Below are positions 32,398 to 47,755 of a stretch of DNA of 64,000 nt, in pieces. The notes under the pieces were generated by a model, which saw nothing but the letters and a program-made list of their open reading frames with translations, was not told where the DNA came from and did not search any database. Each line of letters begins with the position of its first letter. Position 1 is the first letter of the stretch. The position numbers and the translations under genes were made by a program. Origin of the DNA: Asterochloris sp. CNOR1 (lineage: Eukaryota > Chlorophyta > Trebouxiophyceae > Trebouxiales > Trebouxiaceae); contig OZ017758.1 in the NCBI GenBank assembly GCA_963969365.1, forward strand, positions 1,116,001-1,180,000. The letters are read 5' to 3'.

Positions 32398-33133
32398 GGC
32401 TCAGGGCCACCCCTGCAGCAGCAGGCGGCAGTCAGCCAGGGCTCTGCAACGCCGCTGGTGACAAGTTGGCCAGAGGTGCCCAGGGGGCAGCACAGCATGC
32501 AGGGCATTGCTAGCAGTCTCCAGGCGATAGCTGAGGCAACGCAGCAAGGGAAAGCAACAGAGAGGAGGAGGTGTCCTGCCTGAGGGGGGGACTTGGGCCC
32601 TGACTCTCCCTTTGTCCTGGCTCTCCTCGGCCAGCAGGCCTGGGAAGTATTTGCCAGAGCAGACAGGGGACAGCCTCCACAAGGTACAGGCGCGCAGGCC
32701 AGGCAATGCAATGCTGCTTGGTTCCAGGAGCAGCCAGGTCAACCTTTCATGGCTTTGAACGAGGCCAGGGAGCTGCAGACTGGGCCAGAGATCTAGTGAC
32801 TATCTCGGGAGGTTCAGTGCGAGCAGGTGAGCTCGTGTGCACCTGGGCGCACTTTGCCGCAACCCTGCCTGAAACCCACCCCCTCGGGATCTGCTCAACA
32901 GCTCCACTGCTGATCACAACTCCTGCATTTGATCTTATGCTTTCTGTCCCAACAGACCATCAGACTCGCGTGTTGGTAGCTCAATGCAGACAGGCTTGCC
33001 CGACGCCCATACAGGTGCTGAGTGCAGCAGCACTTCTGCTCCCTGGACGCCACCTCTTCTCAATCAGTGCTGCCCTGAACAAGGGCCTCTGCCGTGTGGT
33101 TGAGGGGCCACCTCGCTGTGCTTGGGCTCCAAG
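32398..33133. other. Divergent region between SIN3 and SEC23
   Basis: About 735 bp between two genes read outward. Should contain both promoters and 5' UTRs. One + strand frame stays open across part of it but overlaps the SEC23 start in a different frame and shows no motif, so I treat the region as non-coding. Confidence 0.5.
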
Positions 33134-36100
33134 ATGGATTTTGTGGCCCAAGAAGAGGACACCAACGGCATCCGCCTGCCCTGGAATGTCTGGCCGCAGT
33201 CACGCATTGAGGTGCACCGTCATGCTGCGATCAAAAGGGCCTGCACATGGGCAAAGCAGCCACCCTGCTAATGCCTGCACATGCCTGCTGCCCTGCCAAC
33301 AGGTCCTGCCAATGCATGCAGCACAGCAGGCAAATTCAGTGTGGCATGTGCAGGCTGCCAAGTGTGTCATCCCCTTTTCGACTCTCTACACGCCCCACAA
33401 ACAGATTGAAGAACTCCTGGTGAGCTGCCCTTGCCAAGCAGCTTGGGCCCAGTCGCTGACAGGGGCAGAACCTGATAGCCGCCTTGTTTCTGAAAGCCTA
33501 GTAGCCGCAGGCATGCTGCCAGGAGCCTGCGACAGACGTCCTCCTCTCAGATAGTGGGCAGCTTGGCATCCCCAGAGCTGGCCCATGGCTGGCTCAGAAC
33601 TGCATCCTTCCGTACTCTGCTGCAGATCACACATTGAGCCATTTCAAGTTGTGATGCGCCCCATGCATGCTGCAGGTCGTTGAGTATGAACCAGTGCCCT
33701 GCAAGTCCTGCGGCGGCGTCCTGAACCCATACGCCAGCATGGACTTCCAGGCTCAGATCTGGGTCTGCCCCTTTTGCCACCAGCGCAACCATGTGCCTTC
33801 GCAGTACAGGGGCATCAATGAGCAAACGCTGCCTGCAGGTCAGCTTGTCTGCCATCAGCAGACCTTTGATGTGGGATGTAAATGAGCACACGCTGCCAGC
33901 AGCCTGGCTGAGCTTTGCAGTCTGCACTGGTGCTATGAGCTGAATCTTGTGCAGCAGCAGGCTGATCACCTGCTGTGTGGCCGCCTGCCTGCTTCCAACT
34001 CATGATGCATGCTGAGATGCGAGTGCTGCTGTTCTGGCCTCAAGCTGCTCCAGCAGTGCTGCATGCCTGCTCAACACCTGCATGTCCCGCAGAACTTGTA
34101 CAGACATTATCCTGCGCGCAGAACTCTTCCATGTCATGGAGGAGTATGAGAGCCTTGATTGTGCTCTCAGCATCTGACAGCCCCTGCCTTGCCTGCAGAG
34201 CTGTTCCCACAGTACTGCACCATGGAGTACAGGCTGCCTATCAACAAGCCCATCTTTGCGCCTGCCTACATCTTTGTGGTGGACACCTGCTTGACAGAGG
34301 GTGAGAGATGCTGTCAGAAGGGCTTGCAGTCACCCCAATCACAGCTGTGCCATGCCAGACGTCGGCACTTTGTTCAGAGCATGGCCAACCTGCTGGTCAC
34401 ACCATCGTTCAGCCTCACCACTGTGCCCTCAGCAGCCCCTGCGCCCTGCACTGCTGGCAAAGCCTAGACACGTAGTCTGACACCTGTGACCTGTGCCCTG
34501 TAAAGGGCCTGCCCTGAGCCTTGCACCAGTGCCTGCAGAGGAGCTCAGCGCCAGCAAGGGAGCCATCTCCCAGGCGCTCCAGATTGTGCCAGATTACACT
34601 CGCGTGGGGCTGGTCACCTTTGGCACCCATGTACATGTGCACGAACTGGGTTTTGAGGCCTGTCCCAAGTCCTATGTCTTTCAGGGCAGCAAGGAGTACA
34701 CGCAGCAGGTGAGCAGAGTCCGCATTGCAAGGTCTGGGAGCAACATACTGCCCAACACTGCCGTGCTAATGAGCCTAATGCTTTCCGCATCAAGGGGTGG
34801 CGAGGAGTACGCTGCAGGCAAAATGACGGGTGCTGAGTAAGCATCGCTCTGCTGAAAGGTGGTGCTGTTGACCCAGGCATTGCTGCAGCGAGCATCACTG
34901 ACTTGCCCCTAGCATGGGTCACACGTGTTACAGGTGCAACATATTGTTGCGGCAGCCTCTGCTGTGAGCACCCTTGGCTGCCCTTGCCAGCTGAATTCAT
35001 AGTGACATGCTCTCCTCTGCCTGCAAGCTGTCTGTTTGCTTCTCAGCCACCCCACTACCCATTGGGCAACAATGTTGTCTGCTGCGGCGCCTTTCAATAC
35101 CCTCCTGGCGATGCAGGAGATGCAGAGCGAGCTGGGACGTTCCGCCCATACCCACTGCCAGGCCTCCAGGCCTGAGCCGGGCATGCATTTGAGCATGTAT
35201 TGCCAATGCTGCAGGCAGTGCAGAGTGACCTGGCTCTTGGCGGTCACACAGATCACAACCATACCGTCATCAGCCCCAAGACGGGCATGCACTCAACTTT
35301 TCATCTGCCCACACTGCAGGCAGTGCAGACTCAGCTGGGCATCGGCGCTCACACAGCCATCCGCCAGGCCGTGACCAGCCCCAAGACGGGCATGCAGCAG
35401 CAGCGGCCGCTGGATCCTGCTGCCGCCGCTGCAGCACGGTTTGTGCTGCCCCTGAGTGATTGCGAGTTCACAATCGATGGGGCACTGGAGGAGCTGCAAA
35501 GGGACGCCTTCCCAGCTGTGGCGGACCAGCGCCCCACGCGGTGCACAGGCACTGCCATGCAGGTGGGAGCTGAGACGCAAACAGCTTGCCTGCTCAAAGC
35601 CGCCCTTCCAGCTGTGGCGAATCAGCCTCAGCAGCCCCAGGGCAATGCACAGACATCGCCATGCAGTTGAAATATGCACTCTGCCAAATGGCGGCTGCTC
35701 ACACTCCAAAGCCTGAAGCTGTATGAACAGCCCCTGTATCCCATGCAGTGCCCTGGTATAAGTAGGCAGCCAACAGTTGGGCATTGTGGCCATACGCTCC
35801 TGAACTTGATGCCCAGGCGCCGCTTGGGGGCAAGATTGAACCAAGAAACGGAAAACCAGTTGGTCACACCCATGCAATGGAGGACTTCTGCACAAGCAAA
35901 ACCCTGATCACTGCTTGATCCAGTGTGATTGCATCCATGTTGCAGGCCACGCTCACAGCAGCACCTGACATGCCTGCGCTGACGCTGTTCTATTTTGTCT
36001 AACAGAACGCAGCCACAATGGCCTGGCATCATTCCCAGGGGCAGGCAGTGGTGGCAGCATCATCTGACAGCCTGCTGTGGTTCTGCAGGTGGCAACAGGG

Positions 36101-39100
36101 CTGGCAGCAGGGTGCCTGCCCCAGGGCAGCTGTGCTGCACGCATCATGCTGCTGGTGGGCGGCCCCGCCACTGCAGGGCCAGGCAAGGTGGTGGACATGG
36201 AGCTGTCTGAGCCCATCAGGTGGATTTTCTTGTTTGATGACTTTTTGGCCACCGTGGTGTGCTGTGCAGGTGGCCACTGCAGCCAGGCTGCCTGTGGCAG
36301 TGTGGTGCCCAACAGGAGCACATGTCAGCTGAGCGCAACTGTTTTCCTGTCTGCTGCCCTGGAGGTCATGCATCTCCTATTCTGCCAAAGCTGCGTGTGC
36401 AGCCAGTTCTTGCTGCTGCACAAGATTGCCCCTGTGCTGCCTCGCAGGTCCCACAAAGACCTGGCCAAAGAAACTGCCCAGCACTACAAGAAGGCACGCA
36501 AGTTCTACGACGGCCTGGCTGCCCAGCTGGTGCAGCAGGGGCACGCTCTGGATGTTTTTGCCTGCGCCCTGGACCAGGTGGGGCCCCCATGGACAGCAGT
36601 GTGCTGCTCTGCAGCATGGCAGTGCAAACGAAAGGACAGGCAGGCTGTCAGCCTTATGTCCTGAACAGTTGGCCTCTTTCATGTGTTGTGCGAGAGATGA
36701 CTGCATTCCTCCTGACCAGATGTGGCCGCCTTGAGGTCTTCGAAGCGCCAGGTCATCTGCAGGAGGCCTTGACGAGCTTAGAGCCCTGCAGTAGCTGCCC
36801 GCTGTGCTGTGCATCACCTGGGCTGTGCCTCTCTGCAGGTTTGTGGCAATGGTGTATCACCAGTTGGCCTGCTGGCTGCAGGTGGGGCTGGCGGAGATGA
36901 AGAATGCAGTGGACCGCAGTGGCGGCCTACTGGTGCAGACTGACACTTTCCTAAATGCTGTCTTCCGGGAGTCCTTCAAGCGAATCTTTGCCCAGCCAGG
37001 GGAGGCTGGCTACCTGCACACCGCCTCAAACGCTGTGCTCGAGGTAGGTGCGCTGGAGGTCGTGAGGGCTTGTGGATGAGTACAAGCCAACGCGCAGTGT
37101 CTCCTGCGCTTGATGCAAATGCATTGCATGAGCCTTGGAGCAGCTGGGAACGGGCGCATGTTGCATGCACACCACCTCACCTGCTGTGGTTGAGGTGGGA
37201 ACCCTGCATGCTTCCCTTGACTGCACAACTTCATCGGGTGCTGTGATTGAAGGGAGCCCCCTCCTTATGCCTTTTCATTGCGGGTGTGAAGAGGATGGAG
37301 TATGCTCGGCTCAGCTTGATGTTCTCTCAGATTGCAATCGTCCACTGGACTCCCAACTGCCTGGTCCCAGCCGAAAGCTGACAGCCAACTCTGCTGCACC
37401 TGCAGGTCCTGTGCAGCAAGGACATCAAGGTGGCAGGGCTGCTGGGTAGCGCAGCTCCCACTGAAAAGAAGAGCAATCTGGTGTCAGACCAGCAGCTGGG
37501 CATGGGGGGCACCACTGCATGGCGCCTGGCAACAATGGTGAGCAGCACACACCGTGCGAGCACCTGGCTCTGCCGGCTTTGTGCATGCCTTCATTGCTGC
37601 AGTGACCCTCAAGTATGCAGCAGCTGCTGCGGGGAGTTGAGCTGTCAAGATGAGAGGCCCTGTTGGCTGCCTGGGCAACCCTGCAGGTGGCTGACACCTT
37701 GTCGCTGACACCAAAGTCAAGGCTGTGTTGCACAGCAGACGCTGGCGACACCTCAAGCATCGTGGACGTGCCCTGCAGGATGCTGCGACGACGGTGGCCG
37801 TCTTCTTTGACATCATGTCCAACAAGAAGGACCAGGCCAACATGTCGCAGCAGCCAGCGTTCTTCCTGCAGTTCAGCACTAAATACCTGAGCGGCGAGGA
37901 TGGCAGCTTGAGGCAGCGAGTCACAACTGTATCCCGCAAGTGAGCGCATGCCTACGCTTGAGGGTCTTTGGCAATAAAGCACACCGGCTCGCACTGCAAG
38001 CCACATGAAAACTGAGTCATGGCCCTGTGCTGCCAAGCTGCAGTGGCAAAGTGAGGCACACAGTCAGGAGGTGCCTGCAAGGGAGCTTGGTTCCTGTGAT
38101 GCAGACCGCAGTGCCTGAGAGCACAGAACCTCTTAAGGGCACTTCTTGGCCCCCATGCTGCAGACTGCAATCTCTCCTTGCCCAAACCCCTCAGCCCCTG
38201 AGCTTGCTCAGCCATGTGCCTCTTGCTGCAGACTGAACCTTGCTGAGCACATTGCGCCTGGAAGCCCTAACTATATGATGTCGCGCAATTGTGTTGCGAC
38301 CTCACTTCACCGCAGCCTGGCTGCCCTGCAGCTGGTGCACCGGCCAGGACCTGGGAGACCTGGTCTCTGGCTTTGACCAGGAGGCGGCTGCAGTCATTGT
38401 TGCGCGCCTGGCCACCTTCAAAATGGAAACGGAGGAGGACTTTGATGCCACACGGTGGCTGGACAGGACACTCATCAGGTGCTGGAATGCTGCTGGAATG
38501 CAGTGTGTATTGGCGCGACGGGGCCAGCAGCCTTCCTTTGCCGCACAAGGCAGAGATGTGGGCTGCACGCTGGCTGTCATGCTTGGGAGTCCTGAATGTT
38601 GCATTTCATGCTCAGACTATAATGCAATGCAATGGCATGCTGCCCTGGCCTGCAGGTTGGCTGCCAGATTTGGGGATTACAGAAAGGATGAGCCCACCAC
38701 CTTCATGCTGCAGCCGCAGCTGGCCTTTTTTCCCCAATTCATCTTCAACTTGCGGCGCTCCCAGTTTGTGCAGGCAAGCAGCGCACTGCCTTGCTCCAAG
38801 GAGTTCTTACTGCTGCTGTGCATCACTTCATCTGTGTGCAGCTTGAGCAAGCATGCTGCACACTGCCCTGTCAAGTACCCACAGCTTCATCTCGCTAGTT
38901 GCACTTCTGTGCACCAGGCACTGCCACAATGGGTTGCCTGTGCCGATCTGGTGGGTGCAAGCAGGGTCAATGCTGTTCACGCTGCGTCTTGGGCCCTCCC
39001 CATCGAAGCCTAAGCACCTCTCTGGGTGCAGCCCAGCCAACATGGCACACTCAGCACACCTCTGCTGTGCCTTGCCTGCAGGTGTTTGGCAGCAGCCCCG

Positions 39101-40353
39101 ACGAGACGGCGTTCTTCCGCATCCTACTTAATCGCGAGCGCGCAGGGGAGGCCATGCTCATGATCCAGCCATCCCTGGTCAGCTACAGCGTGGACCAGGG
39201 TGCAGAGCCGAGCCCGGTGCTGCTGGACGTGCAGTCCATCCTGCCTGACAGGTGAATCTCGCTGGTACTGCAGCTGAGGGAAAGGAGAGGCTGTACTTTC
39301 AGAATATGCATTCCCGTGCTGCGAGAGGGCAGTCCATCGTGCCTGACCGGTGAGCTCCATTGGGACTGCAGCTGATTGAAGGGAAAGGCTGTACATTCAG
39401 AAGACGCAGTCCATCCTGTGTGACAGGCAATGTGGCCAGACTTGCAAAGGGCCAGCTGTGACCCCCTCCTGTCTACTGCTGCTTTTACATTTGATCCTTG
39501 GGGGAAAGGTACTTGGGGCAGCTGCAGCAGAGGGACACAGTCCTTCTTGCAAAGCTTGAGCTGCATGGGTCCCCCTGACTAAGCTGCTGAGTGCAATATG
39601 GCCCACGGAACAGTGACAGTGCTCTTTGCCTGCACAGAATCTTGGTGCTGGACTCTTATTTCACGGTGGTGGTGTGGCACGGCTCCACAGTGGCAGAATG
39701 GCGCAAGGCAGGATACCAGGACCAGCCAGACTTTGTGAGCTTCAAGGAGATGCTGCTGGTGAGGCCTGTGGGTGCCGGTTGTGTCTGACCGTTGCAAGCA
39801 TAAGGGACCAGCCATTGCTCTAACGGGAAGTGGCAGCTTATCCCATGACTGGCAGCTGTCATCTCTTGCCAGCAATGGAATTTTACTCTAAGGCCACAGG
39901 CAGCAGTGCCAAGAAGTGTTTGAGGCCCATACTCATGCCTAAAGACCGCATGCCTGGCACTGTTGCCACCCTGTTGCTGCTGGTTTCACGCCTGCAGGAC
40001 AAAGCACGCTGCTCTGCAGGAACCAGAGCTGAGCAACGCAGCTCATGACGGCGCTGCCATCACGCTTTTTGCTAACCCTTCAGATGCAAAAGGCACTACT
40101 CAGAGTCAAGGGACCATGTGCTCTGCAGGAACCAGAGCAGAGCGCAAAGCAGCTCCTGGTGCAGCGCTTCCCCGCCCCAAGATACGTGTTCTGCGATCAG
40201 AACACCAGCCAGGCCCGCTTCTTGCTGGCCAAATTGAACCCCTCATCGTCGTATAGCAACTCCTCTGGCATGTCCAGCGAGGTCATTCTTACAGACGATG
40301 TTAGCTTGGACGTGTTCACAGAGCATCTTAGGAAGCTGGCTGTGCAGTCATAG
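33134..40353 (+). CDS. SEC23: SEC23, COPII inner-coat GTPase-activating subunit
   Basis: With SEC24 it forms the inner COPII coat at ER exit sites and stimulates GTP hydrolysis by SAR1. The start is [20 protein letters not shown] at 33134. Next exons: [20 protein letters not shown] (about 33360-33420), the zinc finger [20 protein letters not shown] ... [11 protein letters not shown] (33676-33836), the vWA-like trunk [20 protein letters not shown] and [12 protein letters not shown] (34199-34302), [20 protein letters not shown] and [20 protein letters not shown] (34540-34709). The beta-barrel part includes [20 protein letters not shown] (about 35430-35560). Helical and gelsolin-like parts follow, e.g. 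[13 protein letters not shown] (39720-39760). The last exon has [20 protein letters not shown] and ends HLRKLAVQS at 40353. About 20 exons. The catalytic arginine region was not located precisely. Several introns hold tandem copies of exon edges. Confidence 0.93.
35112..35400. repeat. Three tandem copies of a SEC23 exon start, period about 100 bp
   Basis: Copies at about 35112-35192, 35211-35299 and 35316-35400. Copies two and three share CTGCAGGCAGTGCAGA, then a GGCGxTCACACAG stretch and the run CAGCCCCAAGACGGGCATGC; copy one is more diverged (CAGGAGATGCAGAGCGAGCT, then GCATGCATTTG). Each has a 3' splice site-like CAG in front, so any could be used as the exon. Confidence 0.8.
35505..35680. 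repeat. Echo of a SEC23 exon end
   Basis: CCCAGCTGTGGCGGACCAGC ... GCACTGCCATGCAGGTG at 35513-35564 (coding FPAVADQRP ... CTGTAMQ) is mirrored at 35607-35671 as TCCAGCTGTGGCGAATCAGC ... ACATCGCCATGCAGTTG. Confidence 0.75.
39229..39430. repeat. Three tandem copies of a SEC23 splice-donor region
   Basis: The exon end GCAGTCCATCCTGCCTGACA followed by GGTGA at 39230-39255 recurs as GCAGTCCATCGTGCCTGACC plus GGTGA (39329-39354) and, shorter, GCAGTCCATCCTGTGTGACA (39406-39425). Downstream of the first two copies CTGCAGCTGA-GGGAAAGG and GGCTGTACxTTCAGAA also match, so the repeat unit includes intron sequence. Confidence 0.88.
40009..40155. repeat. Echo of the last SEC23 3' splice site
   Basis: TGCTCTGCAGGAACCAGAGC followed by GAGC-CGCAGCTC at 40010-40044 recurs at 40119-40153 (GTGCTCTGCAGGAACCAGAG, then CAGAGCGCAAAGCAGCTC). 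The second is the coding copy ([12 protein letters not shown]). Confidence 0.85.
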
Positions 40354-40542
40354 CAGGAGTCAGCACTGGCGCAGCAGAATGCTGTCGATGACATGGTCTG
40401 GGTGACTATGTGAGCAGCTGCTTTTGTGTGCCCTCACTCCCCATGCAGATGTCTGGTTCTGTGCCAGTGCTGTCAAGTTGCCTTTCAGCTCATCAATTGC
40501 CCCTCAAGTGCTCGCTGAAGCTCAACATAACAAGTTAGGACC

Positions 40543-41805
40543 TTAGCTGAAATTGAATGGCAACTTATCGCCGGGGTTGAGTTTCATTTTGTCGCCCTTC
40601 CAATCAAGAATGAACCGAGCGTCCTCTTCGCCATGCACCTCAGCCAGCCCACTGTCCACATTAGTTGTGACGGTGTCAGGAATGGGCGGGGGCTCCACCT
40701 GCAGGCCAATACAGGCAGACTGAGGCTCAGTACATCAGCATGACTCAGCCTTTCACCACATGGACAGGTAAGCCACAAGGGCAGTGTACAAGCAGAAGAC
40801 TGCAGACGAAGTTCACTCACCCGTGGCTCCCCGTTGTCCAGGCTGATGCGCATGCCGCCTGCTGGCTTGGCAGCTTGCGGCGTCTGCTCTGCAGCGGGTG
40901 CCTCTGCAAAGGCCCTCCCTGAAGTGTCCAATCTGACAGGCACCTGCCGAAAGATCTGCCACTGCGGGGAGCCATCTATGATCAGGTTCTGCAGGATAGA
41001 AGCCTGTCAGTGGCAGCATCTTTGCCAAATTTGACATGTTCTGCCAGCTGTTGGTATGGCCTGCACCTGAGCTCTTTGGCTCCAGGCCTTGTGATCCTGC
41101 AGCATCACATGTCAGCACCTGAGATGAGCACTGGCACAGTGAACTGCATGCATACAGCACCCCAAGACGAGCATCTGCATGCTTGAACGGAAACTGCGTA
41201 CCTGCGCTGGTATCCTTGACCAGAATGCTTCCAGCTCTGTCAGGCTGTCAAACTGAACCTCCATCTGCAGCAAAGAAGATGCTCAACGCTGTGGCAGCAT
41301 TGGCGCAGCCCCAAGCAGGCCGCTGGTCTGTGGACCTGCTGCAGTGTCCATGGTGAGCAAGCAGCACACACCAGCAGGAAACAGGGGAAGTAACAAAAGA
41401 CCTTGCAAGCACCACCGCACCTCCAGGCTGGACTCTGGCACCCCCACTGCCCCTGACAACAGTCTGCAATTGCTGGCAGTCAGGCCTGCCTGGGAGCCAA
41501 TGCTGGTCACCCAGTCCTGAAGCAGCTCGACTGCTTGCAGCTTGACTCCATACCTGCAGCATCGCCTTTGTCCAGCTGGTGCATGTTGATGGCAGAGGCA
41601 TCAAATAGCTCAGATCCACAGCTCTGGCACACAGATGAGCAGGGTGGGCGCACCTGATGTCTATCTTCCATCTTGCACAGATGGAGCAGCAAACTAAACT
41701 GCGATGCTGCCTGCACCTGCCTTGTCGCAGAGTCGCTCTGCAGGGATCGACATGGGTCTGCCCCAGCCTCACAAGCTGCTTGTGGCGCAATCCTAGCTGA
41801 ACCAT
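40543..41805 (-). CDS. Unknown plant-type protein, about 200 aa
   Basis: Five exons join cleanly. Exon 1, from ATG at 41803-41805: MVQLGLRHKQLVRLGQTHVD. Exon 2: YGVKLQAVELLQDWVTSIGS, then SNCRLLSGAVGVPESSLE. Exon 3: MEVQFDSLTELEAFWSRIPA. Exon 4: NLIIDGSPQWQIFRQVPVRL, then an Ala/Pro-rich run and GGMRISLDNGEPR. Exon 5: VEPPPIPDTVTTNVDSGLAE, then ARFILDWKGDKMKLNPGDKL and the TAA at 40543. Phases 2, 0, 0 and 0 fit. The core (a domain with DWVTSIGS, LTELEAFW and DGSPQWQIFR) resembles uncharacterised plant and algal proteins I have seen, some plastid-targeted, but I cannot name the family. It ends about 190 bp from the SEC23 stop (convergent) and starts 117 bp from the GalT-like gene (divergent), so the two may share a promoter. 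Confidence 0.7.
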
Positions 41806-41922
41806 TGCCAAGAAAGCGGCCAGTAAGTATCACATGGGGTCAGGAGGCAAACCCTGGGCATGCTGGTCAGCAGGCACAAAACATGCAGGGGCCTGTGCAA
41901 CAGCTGCCAACAGACTGTCAGG
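41806..41922. promoter_or_regulatory. Compact divergent promoter (117 bp between two ATGs)
   Basis: Only 117 bp separate the two opposite start codons, so this segment must hold both 5' UTRs and, unless upstream exons exist, a shared bidirectional promoter. No TATA box is obvious. Confidence 0.45.
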
Positions 41923-44124
41923 ATGGCAGCCTTTAAAAGGCTGACTGCACCTGCTGCTCCATATGGCAGTATCTTTGATCTGGCTCAGGCCTCTGATCTC
42001 CAGACTGAGCTGCTGAATGTGTTCTCCTTTTCAGCTCAGCATGCAAGCTGCATTGCCAGCCGAGAGCTGTCCAGCAAATATGGTGAGAGCTGCCTTTGCG
42101 GCATCTGTTGTGTCACTAGCCTTGGCTGCACACTGATAGAGATCACCATCTCTGCTGCAGGAGTACCTGAAAGGAATCGACAGCTGGTGGTTTCTGTCAC
42201 AAACAGGTATGACATGCTGTGCCCTGCAGGCAAGTCAAAGATGAAAGTCATTGCACCTGTCTGCTGATTCTCCTATCTGACCCCCCTACAGACATACCCT
42301 TGCCCAGACATGGTTCAATGAAGCCCGGACACACAAGCCGCAGACCTTCAAAGCTGAGGAGGGTGCCAGGGACCCCACTGATGGAGGTCGCTGCTGTGAC
42401 TTCTGCCAGTGGCAAACTCTGACAGCTCAAGACATGTTTGGCAGGTATGGGAGTGCCAGAGAGCACTGCCATGACAAATTCCATCCTCTCAAGTTGCTGC
42501 GCACATCGTACTTGCTCTCTTGAGGCTGATGTGCCCAACAGGATACAGCAGAGCTTGTACAGCTTGGCAGTGACACGTTTTTCAGATGCCCTGCAGGATA
42601 GAGACACAACATGTTGTGACCGCTTCCAACTTGTTCAAGTATTGCGAGCCTTGTCACGGCCTGGTGCTGTTCAAGCACCATGACCCTCTGCAGTTCAATG
42701 AAGAGCAGGTTGCAGAGCTACTTGCAGCATCAGCAGATTGGTTTGCGGCAGCCCATGCACAGCACTCTGACGCCAGGCATGCCTTCTTCATTTGGAACTG
42801 CCTGCACCGAGCTGGCGCCAGTCAATTCCACGGTGAGGCAGTCGTGCAGACAGCGGGCACCTCACATTGACTGAACATCCCTGGCCTGTGGTGTCTCAGC
42901 TGCCTCCATAATCTGTGGAGCTGCAGGCACTGTTGTGGCGGGGCCCTCACACGAAGTGCATGCCTGTCTGGTGGCCAAGCGGTACCTGACCTTGCTGGCT
43001 CCCATGCAGGGCATGCCCAAGTCATGCTGAGCAGGGTAAGTGCTGTTTAGTCTGCTTCGGAGCCTTGGCAGTGCACAGTGACCCCAATCAGGGGAGTGCA
43101 GGTGTCACTGCCGTATGAGGGCATAGCTGCAGCAGCGGAGCAAGGCTTCCCTGGCCCTGGCAGCTATGCTGCAGCTGTCCTGAGAGCACATGAAGGCGCA
43201 GGCCTGGCCACACACATCCAGGATAGCACAGGAGCCGTCAGGTGGGCAGCATGAAACTCTGCGTGACTGCTTGCCTGAAGGCCCCCTGCTGGCAGGAACA
43301 GCGTCGCAGTAGAGGCTGTCAGGTGTGCAGGCGAGCTCTGTGCCTGCAGTTGGAATCTAGTAAGTCTCCCCTGCTGGCAGTCACGCTGCAGCCTAGATGT
43401 GGTGCCACTTGCTGGTTTGTCCGAGACTTTCAGACCATGCTGTAGGGCCAGCATCTTTCCTTCGCTCACGCCATGGAAGGATGCGGTGAGGGGGTCAGCG
43501 CTTGAGAACACTGTTACTGCAGCTTGTCCATGGCAGTGGTGTGTGCTTTAGCTGCTGACATCAGGCACACTGCCAAGGGGAGCGCACTTGCAGCACCATG
43601 TGACACCTAGCAAGAGGCTTCTTGGGAGTGCAAACTGTTGTGATGCGCTTCATGGCTCCTGTAGGAGCCAGCTACTACATGACTGCAGGGCCTTTACACA
43701 GATTTAGTCCTGTGTCTACAGGAGATCAATGTACATGGCCTGGGTGGGCTGAGATGCCAGCACTTCCAGGCTGCTGTGCACCTGGCACTACGCACGCTGA
43801 TTGATAAGCTGGGTGTGACTTCATTCAATGTGGCCGTCACGGGCCACAATGTAGCTCAGGATGCCAACAGACAGCAGCCTGTCATTGCCCGGTAAGCTGA
43901 GCTGTCCTGAAGACGTGGACACCTGAGTCAATTTGCTGTGCCGAATGTCCTCACCTCATGCCTTGTCGTGCTGCAGGATTGTGAACCGCGGCTCACTCAG
44001 CAGCCAGGCCTCGGACTTCGGCGGCCTTGAAGTATTTGGGGCTGCATCCATTGGGCACACTGACCCCTTCCTCATAGCTGAAGCAATCTCAGAAAACCTC
44101 TACATGTCTTCTGTGAAGCCTTAA
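41923..44124 (+). CDS. GalT/HIT-superfamily nucleotidyltransferase-like protein
   Basis: Resembles galactose-1-phosphate uridylyltransferase relatives of the HIT superfamily. The start is MAAFKRLTAPAAPYGSIFDL at 41923. Following exons: ELLNVFSFSAQHASCIASRE; TLAQTWFNEARTHKPQTFKA; the Cys pair CCDFCQWQTLTAQDMFGR; RIETQHVVTASNLFKYCEPC joined to HGLVLFKHHDPLQFNEEQVA; FFIWNCLHRAGASQFHG joined in phase 1 to HAQVMLSR. The joined motif GASQFHGHAQ gives H-x-H-x-Q, the GalT active-site form in which the second His would carry the nucleotidyl group. Late exons give LGVTSFNVAVTGHNVAQDAN and SLSSQASDFGGLEVFGAASI, then the stop at 44124. I cannot say which sugar phosphate or nucleotide is used. Some middle exons (42900-43800) are only tentatively placed. 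Confidence 0.72.
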
Positions 44125-44202
44125 AGTTCTGCTGGCAGTTTGTCTCGCCCCATATTTGAGAGAGAGAATACATCCAAAGTCCGAGGGCCACAATGATCGG
44201 GC

Positions 44203-47755
<3,553 letters not shown>

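Noticed and set aside
32706-33554. Open + strand frame of 282 codons
   Set aside because: Overlaps the SEC23 first exons in another frame and lacks any motif; the overlap with MDFVAQEED shows it is a shadow.
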